Below are positions 28,046 to 39,800 of a DNA stretch of 64,000 nucleotides, piece after piece. The first letter of the stretch is position 1. Every line of letters starts with the position of its first letter. This stretch comes from Siphonodentalium dalli (Eukaryota; Mollusca; Scaphopoda; Gadilida; Siphonodentaliidae). A program made the translations under genes and the position numbers. The stretch covers positions 266,485,551 through 266,549,550 of the forward strand of contig CP136061.1 in assembly GCA_032622095.1 (NCBI GenBank). Reading direction: 5' to 3'. A model generated the notes under the pieces. The model had not been told where the DNA came from. It saw only the letters and a program-made list of their open reading frames with translations, and searched no databases.

Positions 28046-28949
28046 AAGGCACGACTGAGATATTAATGAACAAAAGAAAAAAATTGCAGATAAAAAATAT
28101 ATAATGGCAAACTATCTGTGTAAAAATTATTCAATTAACGAACATCACCACAGCTAAATACCTTCCCTGAGTTTGCAGTGACATTACCAGGGAAAGCTGA
28201 AGTTCTTAAATGAATGATCGAGTGATATTGTCAAAGGGTGATTTGAATATATTTGCATCACAGGCCCAACTATGTGCTCATTCTGGAGGAGCAGATGGGA
28301 TAGCACTGTACAGAGCAGGGACGTGGTGATGGGAGGTTTGGTGGGGTGTGTGTGTGTGTCAAGTACTTCGGTCAAAATTTTCAAGTCGGAAATTTCATAC
28401 CTCCCACAACGTTAGATGGAAATTTCATGAAATTATTCTTGTAGTTTGAATTTCCAACAATTTATTAAAGGGAAATTCGTTGTTTATTTTACCAACATTT
28501 GCATATTTTCCTACTTTAGTCAAAATACGAGGATTTTGCAATTTTCAAGTTTAGATTTTAAAACATTTCTCACATCTGGCCTGGTGTGTACTTCCTGGTC
28601 CCCCATGCAGCCAATAAAAAACTGATAATCAATTTAAGAAAGACAAATCAGGGTCTGAATTTTCCTGGAGTAAGATCACTAGATGCTAGGATTTTACAAG
28701 TTTCAGGATCAGATTTCAAACTTTTCGCTAGGAAAAATCATGGTAAAAAATGGACTGTCTGGCCATGACATAGCGGTAACTATGATATTTTGCTTAAAAT
28801 TTCAAATACACTAACACACATAAAAAAAAATTGTGGTATTTAAGCAATTATCAAGGATAGATGTTGATTTTTAATCACTTTTCAAGTACTGGCATGAATT
28901 TAACGATGCGCCTAAATTCAGAAACGGATAGGGATAGCACCGTCCGGAA
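28046..28949. other. Region without recognised genes
   Basis: No exon-like sequence could be supported. A (GT)n tract lies at about 28,347-28,360. The reading frames here are short and show no recognisable domain. Confidence 0.5.
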
Positions 28950-29032
28950 ATACATGCTGATTGATGCTGCAATGCTTTGTTTTCATACCGTCATATCAGG
29001 AGTAAATCATGCATCAGTTTGTAGAGGATATA
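28950..29032 (-). pseudogene. Distal fragment of a duplicated last exon of the CUB gene
   Basis: Read on the minus strand this matches the second half of the true last exon (around 30,650-30,735): sequence corresponding to YPQQTDA is followed by an in-frame stop and then TPD. The segment encoding the PPSY motif is missing. It continues the fragment at 30,302-30,420 after a 1.28-kb transposon insertion. Non-functional. Confidence 0.8.
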
Positions 29033-29099
29033 TAGTAATGCCCTAAATAATCGACTCCTTAACCACAGCAGAATTATTGATGATATGGAGGGACATTAA

Positions 29100-29334
29100 C
29101 CCTTTGAGTGCCAGGTCCGATTTTTGTATCAACCCATATACCCTGTGCCAATGCATTCTCTTATATATGCGAGTCGACCATAGGTCGCCTCGCATATATA
29201 AGAGAATGCATTGGCTTAATAATATTTTTTTTTTAATTTTTTTTTTTACAATTTTAATATATTTTATTATATTCTTTAACAGACTTATTGTGTAGGTTTA
29301 GGGCTGATAATATCGGCCCCTGGCACTCAAAGGG
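29100..29334. mobile_element. piggyBac-like MITE, subfamily A, with one hairpin module
   Basis: Terminal inverted repeats CCCTTTGAGTGCCAGG and CCTGGCACTCAAAGGG are flanked on both sides by TTAA (29,096-29,099 and 29,335-29,338), the target used by piggyBac transposases. The interior carries a 68-bp perfect or near-perfect hairpin (29,147-29,214) starting GCCAATGCATTCTC. Confidence 0.85.
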
Positions 29335-29436
29335 TTAAAGTGATAAAATCAGACGTCAGATAAAAAAAAGTGCAGAAAAAGTGCAGAAGGTGCTCTATTT
29401 ATTGAGGGAAATGTTTAGATAATAATTTCAACAATG

Positions 29437-30165
29437 GTTGTTTCTCAAACTTATTATGTGAACATTTCCTATGGGATAACTACTGTTCAATCATGCTTTA
29501 GTATAGATAGGGTTAAACTTAATATCTGAATATTTCCTATGGAATAACTACTCATCAATGATGCTTTAGTATAGAAAGGGTTAAACTTATTGTCTGAACA
29601 TTTCCTATGGGATAACTACTCACCAATGATGCTTTAGTATAGAAAGGGTTAAACTTATTATCTGAAAATTTCCTATGGAATAACTACTCATCAATGATGC
29701 TTTAGTATAGAAAGGGTTAAACTTAATATCTGAATATTTCCTATGGAATAACTACTCATCAATGATGCTTTAGTATAGAACGGGTTAAACTTATTATCTG
29801 AATATTTCCTATGGAATAACTACTCATAAATGATACTTTAGTATAGAACGGGTTAAACTTATTATCTGAATATTTCCTATGGAATAACTACTCATCAATG
29901 ATACTTTAGTATAGAACGGGTTAAACTTATTATCTGAATATTTCCTATGGAATAACTACTCATCAATGATGCTTTTGTATAGAAAGGGTTGTTTATCTGA
30001 ACATTTCATTTGGGATAACTACTCATCAATGACGCTTTAGTATAGAAAGGGCTAAACTTATTATCTGGGATAACTACTCATCAATGATGCTTTAGTATAG
30101 AAAGGGCTAAACTTATTATCTGGGATAACTACTCATCAATGATGCTTTAGTATAGAAATGGTTTT
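29437..30165 (-). repeat. 68-bp then 55-bp tandem array related to the 45-bp satellite
   Basis: The marker TTTCCTATGG recurs at 29,465, 29,533, 29,601, 29,669, 29,737, 29,805, 29,873 and 29,941, exactly 68 bp apart. It is followed by shorter units with the GGATAACTACT marker at 30,013, 30,068 and 30,123 (55 bp apart). Each unit contains ATAACTACTCATCAATGA then TTTAGTATAGAAAGGGTT. This 39-bp core matches the reverse complement of the satellite monomer at about 35 of 39 positions. Confidence 0.92.
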
Positions 30166-30181
30166 AGGCGTATTTTAGGTA

Positions 30182-30307
30182 CAGTAATGCTCTAAATAAT
30201 CTCGGGGAGAGCTTTCCGATGAATGGGAACAAGCCATAATTCCGACTAAATCCTTAAAAATTACCCATAAGGAGTGGTTAAGGAGTCGATTATTTAGGGC
30301 ATTACTG
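30182..30307. mobile_element. Tc1/mariner-like palindromic MITE (internally deleted)
   Basis: Ends CAGTAATGCTCTAAATAATC and its near inverse are flanked by TA. Most of the left arm is missing compared with the 213-bp copies at 33,823 and 36,650. It forms the right end of the larger composite element. Confidence 0.75.
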
Positions 30308-30420
30308 TATATCTGGTAAGTAATCTAGTGAGGGTGCTGATGGTGTAGAAAGTTGTGGATGATGACGCTGACAATCTGGGGGTTGATATTCTATACCTGA
30401 CTCCGTTTGTATCTGCTCTA
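30302..30420 (-). pseudogene. Proximal fragment of a duplicated last exon of the CUB gene, truncated by a MITE
   Basis: On the minus strand a TTATTTTTCAG acceptor is followed by a frame reading (V)EQIQTESGIEYQPPD then PSAPSLDYLPDIQ and a stop. It is clearly homologous to the true last exon (MEESGTESQPHHPQP, APSAPSIDYIPDIY). The final CAG TAA is supplied by the MITE end (stop at 30,302-30,304). The acceptor phase equals that of the true last exon, so alternative use as a terminal exon without the PPSY tail is conceivable, but decay is more likely. Confidence 0.75.
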
Positions 30421-30474
30421 CTGAAAAATAAGCATAATGCCAACCAAGGTAAGTTTCCAGTATTACAGGCATGC

Positions 30475-30636
30475 ATGGTCAATATACACCCACATGTGCA
30501 ACCCTCTAGTCTGGAGACGCAGGCATCCATGGTCCATATACACCCACACGTGCAACCCTCTAGTCTGGAGACGCAGACATGCATGGTCCATATACACCCA
30601 CATGTAACCCTCTAGACAGGTGCCTGGTCTGGAGAA
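30475..30636. repeat. 54-bp tandem repeat overlapping the 3' end of the CUB gene
   Basis: ATGGTC followed by a CATATACACCCACATGTG-like phrase and CCCTCTAGTCTGGAGACGCA recurs at 30,475, 30,529 and 30,583, spaced 54 bp, with a partial further copy to about 30,636. The repeat runs into the stop codon region of the gene (TCTAGAGGG on the minus strand), so it lies mostly in the 3' UTR. Confidence 0.85.
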
Positions 30637-30880
30637 GCAGACTGATGGATGTTGCAATGCTTGTCTTTCATAACTTCATCATATGATGGTGGAGCGTCAC
30701 TATCGGGAGTAAATCGTGCATCAGTTTGTTGAGGATATATATCTGGAATGTAATCTATCGAGGGTGCTGATGGTGCTATCGAGGGTGCTGATGGTGCTAT
30801 CGAGGGTGCTGATGGTGCAGTTGGCTGCGGATGATGAGGTTGAGATTCTGTACCTGACTCCTCCATTCGTAAACGTTCAC
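30612..30880 (-). CDS. CUB gene, last coding exon: cytoplasmic tail
   Basis: Acceptor TTCTTTTTCAG at 30,881, phase 1. The exon encodes residues 233-321: an ERLRMEESGTESQPHH start, then a 21-bp DNA repeat giving three APSAPSI units, DYIPDIY, and PPSYDEV near the end; stop TAG at 30,614-30,612. Proline-rich and without hydrophobic segments, as expected of a cytosolic tail. A PPxY motif suggests binding to WW-domain proteins such as Nedd4-type ligases, which is an inference from the motif only. Confidence 0.75.
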
Positions 30881-33800
30881 CTGAAAAAGAAGCTCAGCAT
30901 TTCATCTACAGAAGTAAACCAAGTACATCTGTGAATTTTATTTTTGCATGACCTACTTTTAACCCTTTGAGTGCCAGGGGCCGATCTTATCGGCCCTAAA
31001 CCTACAAAATAAGTCTGTTAAAGAATATAAGAATAAATTATTAAAATTGTAAACAATTGTTAAAAAAATAAAATAATAATAATTGTTAGGCCAATGCATT
31101 CTCTTATATATACGAGGCGACCTATGGTCGACTCGCATATATAAAAGAATGCATTGGCACAGGGTATATGGGTTGATACAAAAATCGACCTGGCACTCAA
31201 AGGGTTAATTAAATGTATAACATAATTAAAGACAACACGACAACCAAAATGAGAGCATACTCCGATTGAGGTACAGAAATAAATAATTTTACTGTTACAG
31301 TTACGACATAATGAAAGTCAACTCAACAACCTAATCACGACCAAGTATATATGTGGATTGTATATATTCTATCATGGTTTGCTTTTAAATGTATAACATA
31401 ATTAACGACAACCCAATGAGAGCATAATCTGATTGGGGTACAGAAATAAATAATTTTACTGTCACAGTTACGACATAATAAAAGTCAACCCAACAACCTA
31501 ATGACGACCTAGTATTTCTGTTCATGATATTCTATCATGATATGCTATTAAATGTACAACATAATTAACGACAACCCAATGAGAACATAATCTGATTGAC
31601 TGTTGGAAATAAATAATTTTACTGTTACAGCTACGACAACAGCTTGAGATATCGGTTGGGTTGGTGCTGTTTTGGACCGAGTCCCGTCCCTTTACTCTTC
31701 TATAACACTTTCATTGAAAAGACGTACTAGATCTACACGTGGAGCCCGGGCTTTTATGTAAACTTCTGAATGTGATTAATCATCTGACATGTCTGGTATT
31801 ATATCTGTCTAATATATTGTTTACATACATATTCTGAAAGTGTGACAAATCAAAATTCTCTGGAAAACAAAGCTTTGTTTACTTATAAATCTTGTTGCTT
31901 TGACATTCCACAGACCTCTGATATACGCATGTTGATATCACCATACTGCCATCTATGTTCATATATGCAAAGCATCCATTTGACCTAATCCGAAGACATA
32001 ATAGCAAGATAACTCCTGCCCACGAATTCCGGGCGTAAAGTCTCTTATTGAAGAATAACGGGACGGGGTTCGTTCCAAAACAGCATCAACTCAACCGATA
32101 TCCAAAGCTGTTGTGGACTGAGAAGACTAGGGTCTACTGCAAAAGATAATTGTTATCGTATTTACATATCAAATCCAGTCGGAAGTCGGGATTTTTTTAC
32201 CCTGTGCCGATGCATTCTCTTATATATGCGAGTCGACTATAGGTCGCCTCGCATATATAAGAGAATGCATTGGCTTAACAATTTTTAAACAATTTTAATA
32301 ATATTTTCTTGTATTCTTTAACAATTTGATAATTTCACCCATTAAAAGAGCCCCAGACAAACATGAGCAGACGACACTCTTCTATGTGCTTCTATATACA
32401 TGTATGTGTGGGGCTCCCTGCCGGGTAATGGATGTTTTATCCAACTGTGATGGAGGAATTAGAACTCTCTCTGTTCAGCCTCTGGTTTCATCAGCTTTAT
32501 GTAAATGTATACGAGGACATCGTAAACACAGCTAGACAATGAATAACAACAAAATTACGTCAACGTTATATTGTACCCGTTGACATACTCATGTACGCTT
32601 TAGCAGTGACGAGCATTCCTCTTTTTGTTCATACCGTTCAGGACTTGTGTGTCCAACTTCCTAATCCATGTGTCCTCTTTCACCATTCTTAACCCTTTCA
32701 TGGCGGGAGCTTCGCAGATGCAGCATTAAAAATCCTGTGCCAGTGCATTCTCTTATATATGCGAGTCTCCCATAGGGAGCCTCACATATATAAGAGAATG
32801 CACTGGCTTACAAGGTCAAGGTGAATATTGTTAGGCCAATGTATTCTCTTATATATGCGAGACTCCGTGTGAGATATTCGCATAATTATATAAGAGAATG
32901 GATTAACACAGGGTTTTCGCAAAATTTCTGTTAGCTCCAGTCTTGGAAGGGTTAAATTTGTTAATTCACAGAAAAAGATCTACATCTATGATACAGTAAT
33001 GCCCAAAGTAATTGACCACTTAACCACAGCAGAATTATGGGTAATTTTTCAGGATTTAGTCGGAAATATGGCTTGTTGCCATTCATCGGAAAGCTCTCAC
33101 CGAGATCTTTCCTATGAATGGCAACAAGCCATATTTCCGATCAATTACTTTGGGTATTACTGTACCTGCATATGGTGTATGATCCTCTCTTCTTTTCTTC
33201 AGACGATAATGTCGACAGCAAAGAGCCCCAGCAATAACTATAATCAGGAAAAACAGAACACCCACTCCTCCTCCAATGGCTTTAGCAAGCATAACTGGAA
33301 ACAAAATAATCGTAAACAAAATTACCACATCTACTCTCTAAACAAATTAATACATTTACTCCAAATTACTACGTGTACTCTCTAAAAAAATTTACATTTA
33401 CTCCAAATTACTACATTTACTCTCTAAACAAATTACTACATTTACTCTCTAAACAAATTACTACGTTTACTCTCTAAACAAATTACTCTCATATTTTGGT
33501 GTTGATTTAGATCACGCCATGAATCTCTACTCTAGCTACGCACATATAGAACATTTTCCACCAACTCAAAACATGGGAACTTTTTTTATTCCCATGGACA
33601 CCTTCCCATGGCAATAACTCAAACTTGACTTCGTCAAGTTGAACTAAAAATGAAATAAATAGTTGGTTTAGGTTATATAACCAGAATTGTTACCATTTCC
33701 TCTTTCACGCATCGGGTTAGACTCAGAAAGTGCAAGATTGTAAGGCGCACGCCTTTTTGTGCCCTACTTTTCAATTCACAAACGCTATTGTTGGCCTCAA

Positions 33801-36800
33801 AATTGGATGAACATTATAATTACAGTAATGCTCTAATTAATTGACCTCTTAACCAAAGCAGAATTATGGGTAACTTTTCAGGATTTAGTCGGAAATATGG
33901 CTTGTTGCCATTCATTGGAAAGCTCTCGTCGAGAGCTTTCCAATGAATGGCAACAAGCCATATTTCCGACTAAATCCTGAAAATTTACCCATAATTCTGC
34001 TTTGGTTAAGAGGTCGATTAATTAGAGCATTACTGTATATGTCATCGAGAAAAGTGTTCAAAGGTTACTGCTATTATGTTCAGCAGAAAATGAAACCTCA
34101 AGAGTTTTAGCTGTTGATAACTGAATATTTGTTGATGAATTGTTACCCATTCCCATTGATTCATTTTGTGGAAATATTCAGATATTAAGTTAACCCTTTC
34201 ATGATGGGAGCTGTGCTGGTGTAACATTAAAGATCCTGTGTCAGTGCATTTATCTTATATATGCGGGTCTCCCAAAGGATACCTCGCATATATAAGAGAA
34301 TGCACTGGCTTACAAGGTAAATATTGACAGGCCGATGTATTCTCTTATATAAGCAAGGCTCCCTATGGCAGACTCACATATATAACAAAATGCATTGACA
34401 CAGAGGTTTCGCAAAATTTCATGAAGCTGCTGTCATGGAAGGGTCAGAGAACAGCCTAGTGATAGGTAGCTTGAGCATTCCTACATGTACAATGAATGTT
34501 TAGAGTGTTTGTCTGCCTGTAGTCTTATTATAGTGATTGAACATTCTGAACTACATTTACATAATAAAGAGGAGGGATTGATGGATTCAATTAACCCTTT
34601 ACCCAACAGAACGGCCCTGTGCCAATGCATTCTCTTATATATGTGAGTCGACCATAGGTCGCCTCGCATATATAAGAGAATGCATTGGCTTAACACATTT
34701 TTTTTTAGGCCAATGCATTCTCTTATATATGCGAGGCGACCTATGGTCGACTCGCATATATAAGAGAATGCATTGGCACAGGGCATAACTGTAACCATCA
34801 CAATGTGGTCAAGGAGCCGGTTCCAATGATATCCATATATTTGTATGGTTCTGTTGAGACAGACCGAAGATATTTTAGGCTGTTGAAGCTTTATTTGGCC
34901 GTTTTGTTGGGTAAAGGGTTAAAGTCCTAGAACATACCCTGGCTCTGCTTCGCTAGGAAACAGCTGGAAAATGGCTGTGACCATAGCAATCAAATTTCCG
35001 AGGATATGAAGCCGGTAAATCAATATGTTGTGTATTTATCAACCAATCTTATACCTCCTTCCAAATTGCATAGACACACTTAGGAAGCTTGAATGAGCCA
35101 TGTCTGTTTAACACTCTATATCAGGGACCGACCTAGCTATAAGATTTCAGGAGCCAGTTTACAAGCCTATATGGCAAATTTGGGATCCAGATTTCACATT
35201 TGAGAGCTGGAATTTCAGCATTTGATTTTTAATGATTCAAAACAAACATAAACTCTGAAATAATTTAAAACATAACTTCAAACAACAACACAAAGAAAGT
35301 CTGATTGATTATTAGAGTGGTAAACTTAGCATTTACTGGTTTATGTTTTTTGATAGATTTTTGTAGCAATGCTTTCCTGTTCTTTGCAAGTACCCATACT
35401 ATCAAATGCCTTATCAAAATGGAAGCATTCATTACCTGGACCGTCAATCTTTACCATTACGAAAGGAGTTCAAACTTTTGATAGTCAGATTCGAGTGACT
35501 CTAAAAATAAAATCACGGAATCATTGGGAATCAATTAAGATTTTCGGGTACTAGTAATGGATCGCGTTTTGTTTGCCATTGAACAAGGCAATACAAAGTT
35601 TAAATATATATTTGTACCCTATAAAATGGTGATCTCGGATAATTATGTCGCCTAAATATATTCAGTAATATCAGGTAACATCAGTGAATTAGAAGAAAGT
35701 ACGTACTGATAGTATTTGATAATGTTTGAGTCCGCTCGATTCGCGTTCTGTTATTGCGTATACAAAACGCGGAATATCACCAACACGGAAACGGAACTTG
35801 GGTTTACTCAGCCATAGTATGTGCTTAGTTAGTTTAGAGTTACATCCCACTGAGTGCATGCCGCCAAATATCGAATTTCTGGATAATCAAACCAAATGGC
35901 ACCAACTTGAGTGAAGTATTTGCTTTGTTTTTACTAGCATCGCGTTTGGCCTTGTAGTTGGGTCAAACTGTACGTAGTTTCTTTGCTTTGTTTAGCGTTT
36001 TACAATGCCATGGGCATTGGTTGTCAACTACGAAAGTCAAACTACACGCGCGCCAGACTACATGCCTGTAATAAACTTTGACGGTCCGAGACAACAAATG
36101 CACGTGCCAATTGCACGCTGGCGACTGGCTGGGCGGTCCCTGCTATATGTTGCTGATAGCCTATTACTAATGATGTGTGGTTTTTAGGTTTCTCGGTTTT
36201 CTTTCAGTTTTTTTTTTCAAAGCCAAACTGCATGACCAATATATTCTATAAAACCTATTCTTCCTGTTTCAATTAAATGACACCACTGGTTGCTGAATGT
36301 CGCTTTACATGATGTGTGGTCAGCATGAGCTATAGTCAGTTGCTATTTGCCACCATTACTAGTAGCAGTTTCAATATGGAACATTTGGGTATCACATGAG
36401 TGATAATGGCACATATTGACACATGACTATGGAAATCACTTTCATAATTCTGCTGTGGTTATGGAGTCAATTATTTAGGGCATTACTGTATACAATTCAT
36501 TTCAGGAAACGTTTAAAATATATTTGTATTAGTGATGTGTTACAAAGTTTAGGAAAAGTTAACACCTCTACCAAGTTGCAGTTAATCCGTTACGATCAGT
36601 TTCGACGATCGGAGGGATTACCAGTATGTATTGTGGTGGAGATTACATACAGTAATGCCCTAATTAATCGACTTCTTAACCACAGCAGAATTATGGGTAA
36701 CTTTTCAGGATTTAGTCGGAAATATGGCTTGTTGCCATTCATCGGAAAGCTCTCGGCGAGAGCTTTCTGATGAATGGTAACAAGCCATATTTCCAACTAA

Positions 36801-39800
36801 ATCCTGAAAAGTTACCCATAATTCTGCTGTGGTTAAGCAGTCGATTAATTAGGGCATTACTGTAACTAATCCTCATTGTATTCACATGTCCTTCTGATGC
36901 AACAACCCTTCTAAATCCTATTGATATAAAAAGTCACACAAACAACATTTGACAATTATTTCTGGCAGTTGAAGGTTGAAAACTCACCACTACTATCCCA
37001 GTTATAGTCATTGTGCGACTCTGGAGTTTTTCTAGTATTTGGTAGAGACACAGTATTAAGTTTTAGTTGTAATTCATAATGATCCTGTTCCTCTCGATAG
37101 GAGGTTAGTCTTCTCTTCAGTACAATTTTCAAGTCGCTTCCTTTAGAGCAGTATGTCCATGGTTTCTCTCGCTTTCGCTGAACAGATGACCTACATCTCT
37201 CATCATCGTAGTACCCAAAGTCAATCTGAATGATATTAACCTTTCCATTACTGGAGCTTCCTGAAGTTTTGCGAAAACCATGCGACAATGCATTCTCTTA
37301 TTTAGGGAGCCTCGCATATATATGCGAGTCTCCCATAGGGAGCCTCACAAATATAAGACAATGCACTGGCTTACAAGGTCAAGGTAAATAATGTTAGGCC
37401 AATGTATTCTCTTATATAATTATTATATAAGAGAATACATTGGCGTAACATTATTTACCTTGACCTTGTAAGCCAGTGCATTGTCTTATATTTGTGAGGC
37501 TCCCCATGGGAGACTCGCATATATAAGAGAATGCACTGGCACAGGATCTTTCATGGTGCACCAACGTATAACCCAAACTGTTAACCCTTTCATGATGGGA
37601 TTGCGCTGGTGCAGCATTAAAGACCCTGTTCCAGTGCATTCTCTTACATGTACATGTATATATGCAAGTCTCGCATATATAAGAGAATGCACTGGCTTGC
37701 AATGTCAAGGTAAATATTGTTAGGCCAATGCATTATCTTATATATGTGAGGCTACCTATGGGAGACTTGCATATATAAGAGAATGCACTAGCACAGAGTT
37801 TTTGCAAAATTTCTTGAAGCTCCCATCATGAAAGTGTTAATAAATGTGCCAATGACACTATAGCTCAACTTGGCTGGGGGGGGGGTAATTTTATGTGTTA
37901 CAGTCGATGAACAGATTAGGGATGTGGAAAGTTGAAATGTCTAAGTAATATTAGATGTCAACATGAAGAAATATATATAAAGTAAAATCCAAGATGGCAG
38001 TTGGCAGTCATGTTTTCCAATAAAACTCAAAACATATGATAGCTCCCATCCAGTGGTCACCATGAAGATCAATATGAGGTTTGGTGATGATCGCATGAGG
38101 GATGTAGTCTGTAGAGTGTTCCAAAAGGATTAGGTCATGTAAAGAGTAAAATCGTGAAATCGGAACAGCAGAGAATAATATTTGGAATATATGTGACAAA
38201 TCAACTTTTTACCACATTTGATTGCCATTTTGCAAGCCATCTGGAGTAATATTGTCTAAAAATACCTCGGTGTGACACATATCAAAACAATAAACACCTT
38301 TGATACCAAAGATAGTTCCACTTTACTTTAAACAAGAGCACGCCATCGGGGCATGGCATAATATGCCCATTTCTGGAGTAGAGTGGGGCAAGGTTTAATT
38401 CATTTGTCTGAAACCTTTGACTTAAGACGAAATAATAACAAAAATAAAACACAATAACTTCAAGTGTGGTATTGAGTTATCTTGCAGAAACCAAAATATT
38501 TTTTATTTTTATTTTCGGCTATTTTCAGAAAAAAAATACTATAACTCTGGCAAAAATGGTCGGATCGGACTCAAATTCGAACTTGACCTGCAAAATCATG
38601 TAGACAGAACCCATATTTGAACTTGATCTACATACCAAATTTGGTTCAGTTCACTCGATTCAATCTAAAGTTATCATCTGGAAACTGCATATCAGGTAAA
38701 ATCTGAGTCGAAAAAGGGGCATAACTCAGTCAAAATCATGCGGACGAAACCCATATTCGAACTTGATCTGTATTATGGGGTGGTAAACTAATATACCAAT
38801 TTGGTTTAGTTCACTTGATTCAATCTAAAGTTATCATCCGGAAACCGCAAATCAGGTAAAATCTAAGTCGAAAAAGGGACATAACTCAGTCAAATTCATG
38901 CGGACAAAACCCATATTCGAACTTGATCTGTATTTTGGTGTGGTAAACTAACATACAAAATTTGGTTCAGTTCACTCAATTCAATCTAAAGTTATCATTT
39001 GGAAACCATAAGCAGACGGACGGATGATGGACGGATAGACACCCCATTTGCATAATGACGTGCGTATAATGAAAGTGTCAATGACACTGTAGCTCAACTT
39101 GGAAAGGGAATAATTTCATGCGTTACAGTCAATGGAGCGATTAGGAATGCGGAAAGTTGAAATGTCTAAGTAATACTAGATTATCAACATGAAGAGATAT
39201 ATTTAAAAGTAAAATCCAAGATGGTTGCTGGCGGCTATGTTTTCCAATGATATTCAAAAACATTTGATAGCTTTCATCTGGTAAATCAATATCAAGATCA
39301 ATATGAAGTCTGGAGATGATCGGATGAGGGAAGTGGACTGTAGGGTGTGCCAAAGGATTTAGTCATGCAAAGAGTGGCTGCCAGTGGACACGTTTTAAGG
39401 CCGAATGACCCCAAAACGACTCATTCCCATCTACATCCAATGTCAACAGCCATGACAAATTTCATGATGATCAGACCAAAGGTACGACCTGTAGCCCGTG
39501 CCAAAGGATTTAGTCATGCAAAGAGTAAAATCCAAGATGGCTGCTGGCAGCCATGTTTTTTGGCCAAATTACCTAAAAATGACTCGTTCCCATCTACATG
39601 TCATATTTAACATACATGACAAAGTTCATTATGATCCGACCAAAGGTACGACCTGCAGCCCGTGTGAAAGGATTTAGTCATGCAAAGAGTAAAATCCAAG
39701 ATGGCTGCCAGTGGCCATGTTTTTTGGCCGAACGACCCCAAAATTACTCGTTCCCATCTACATGTCAATATTAACATCCATGACAAATTTCATGATGATA

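Larger units (their letters stand above)
29033..30307. mobile_element. Tc1/mariner-like composite element carrying a 68-bp tandem array
   Basis: Left end TAGTAATGCCCTAAATAATC (first base C changed to T) and right end GATTATTTAGGGCATTACTG are inverted. They continue inward as CGACTCCTTAACCAC and its complement. TA flanks both ends (29,031-29,032 and 30,308-30,309). Removing the element and one TA restores GAGGATATATATCTGG, exactly the sequence of the intact paralogous exon near 30,734, so that exon is an empty site. The interior holds a piggyBac-like MITE and the 68-bp array but no transposase. Confidence 0.8.

Noticed and set aside
30294-30657. Overlapping frames of 64-96 codons on both strands
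   Set aside because: They are generated by the 54-bp tandem repeat; the real coding content is the last exon ending at 30,612 and the decayed duplicate.
32999-33385. 128-codon plus-strand frame
   Set aside because: It lies antisense to the transmembrane exon and within a MITE and a minisatellite.
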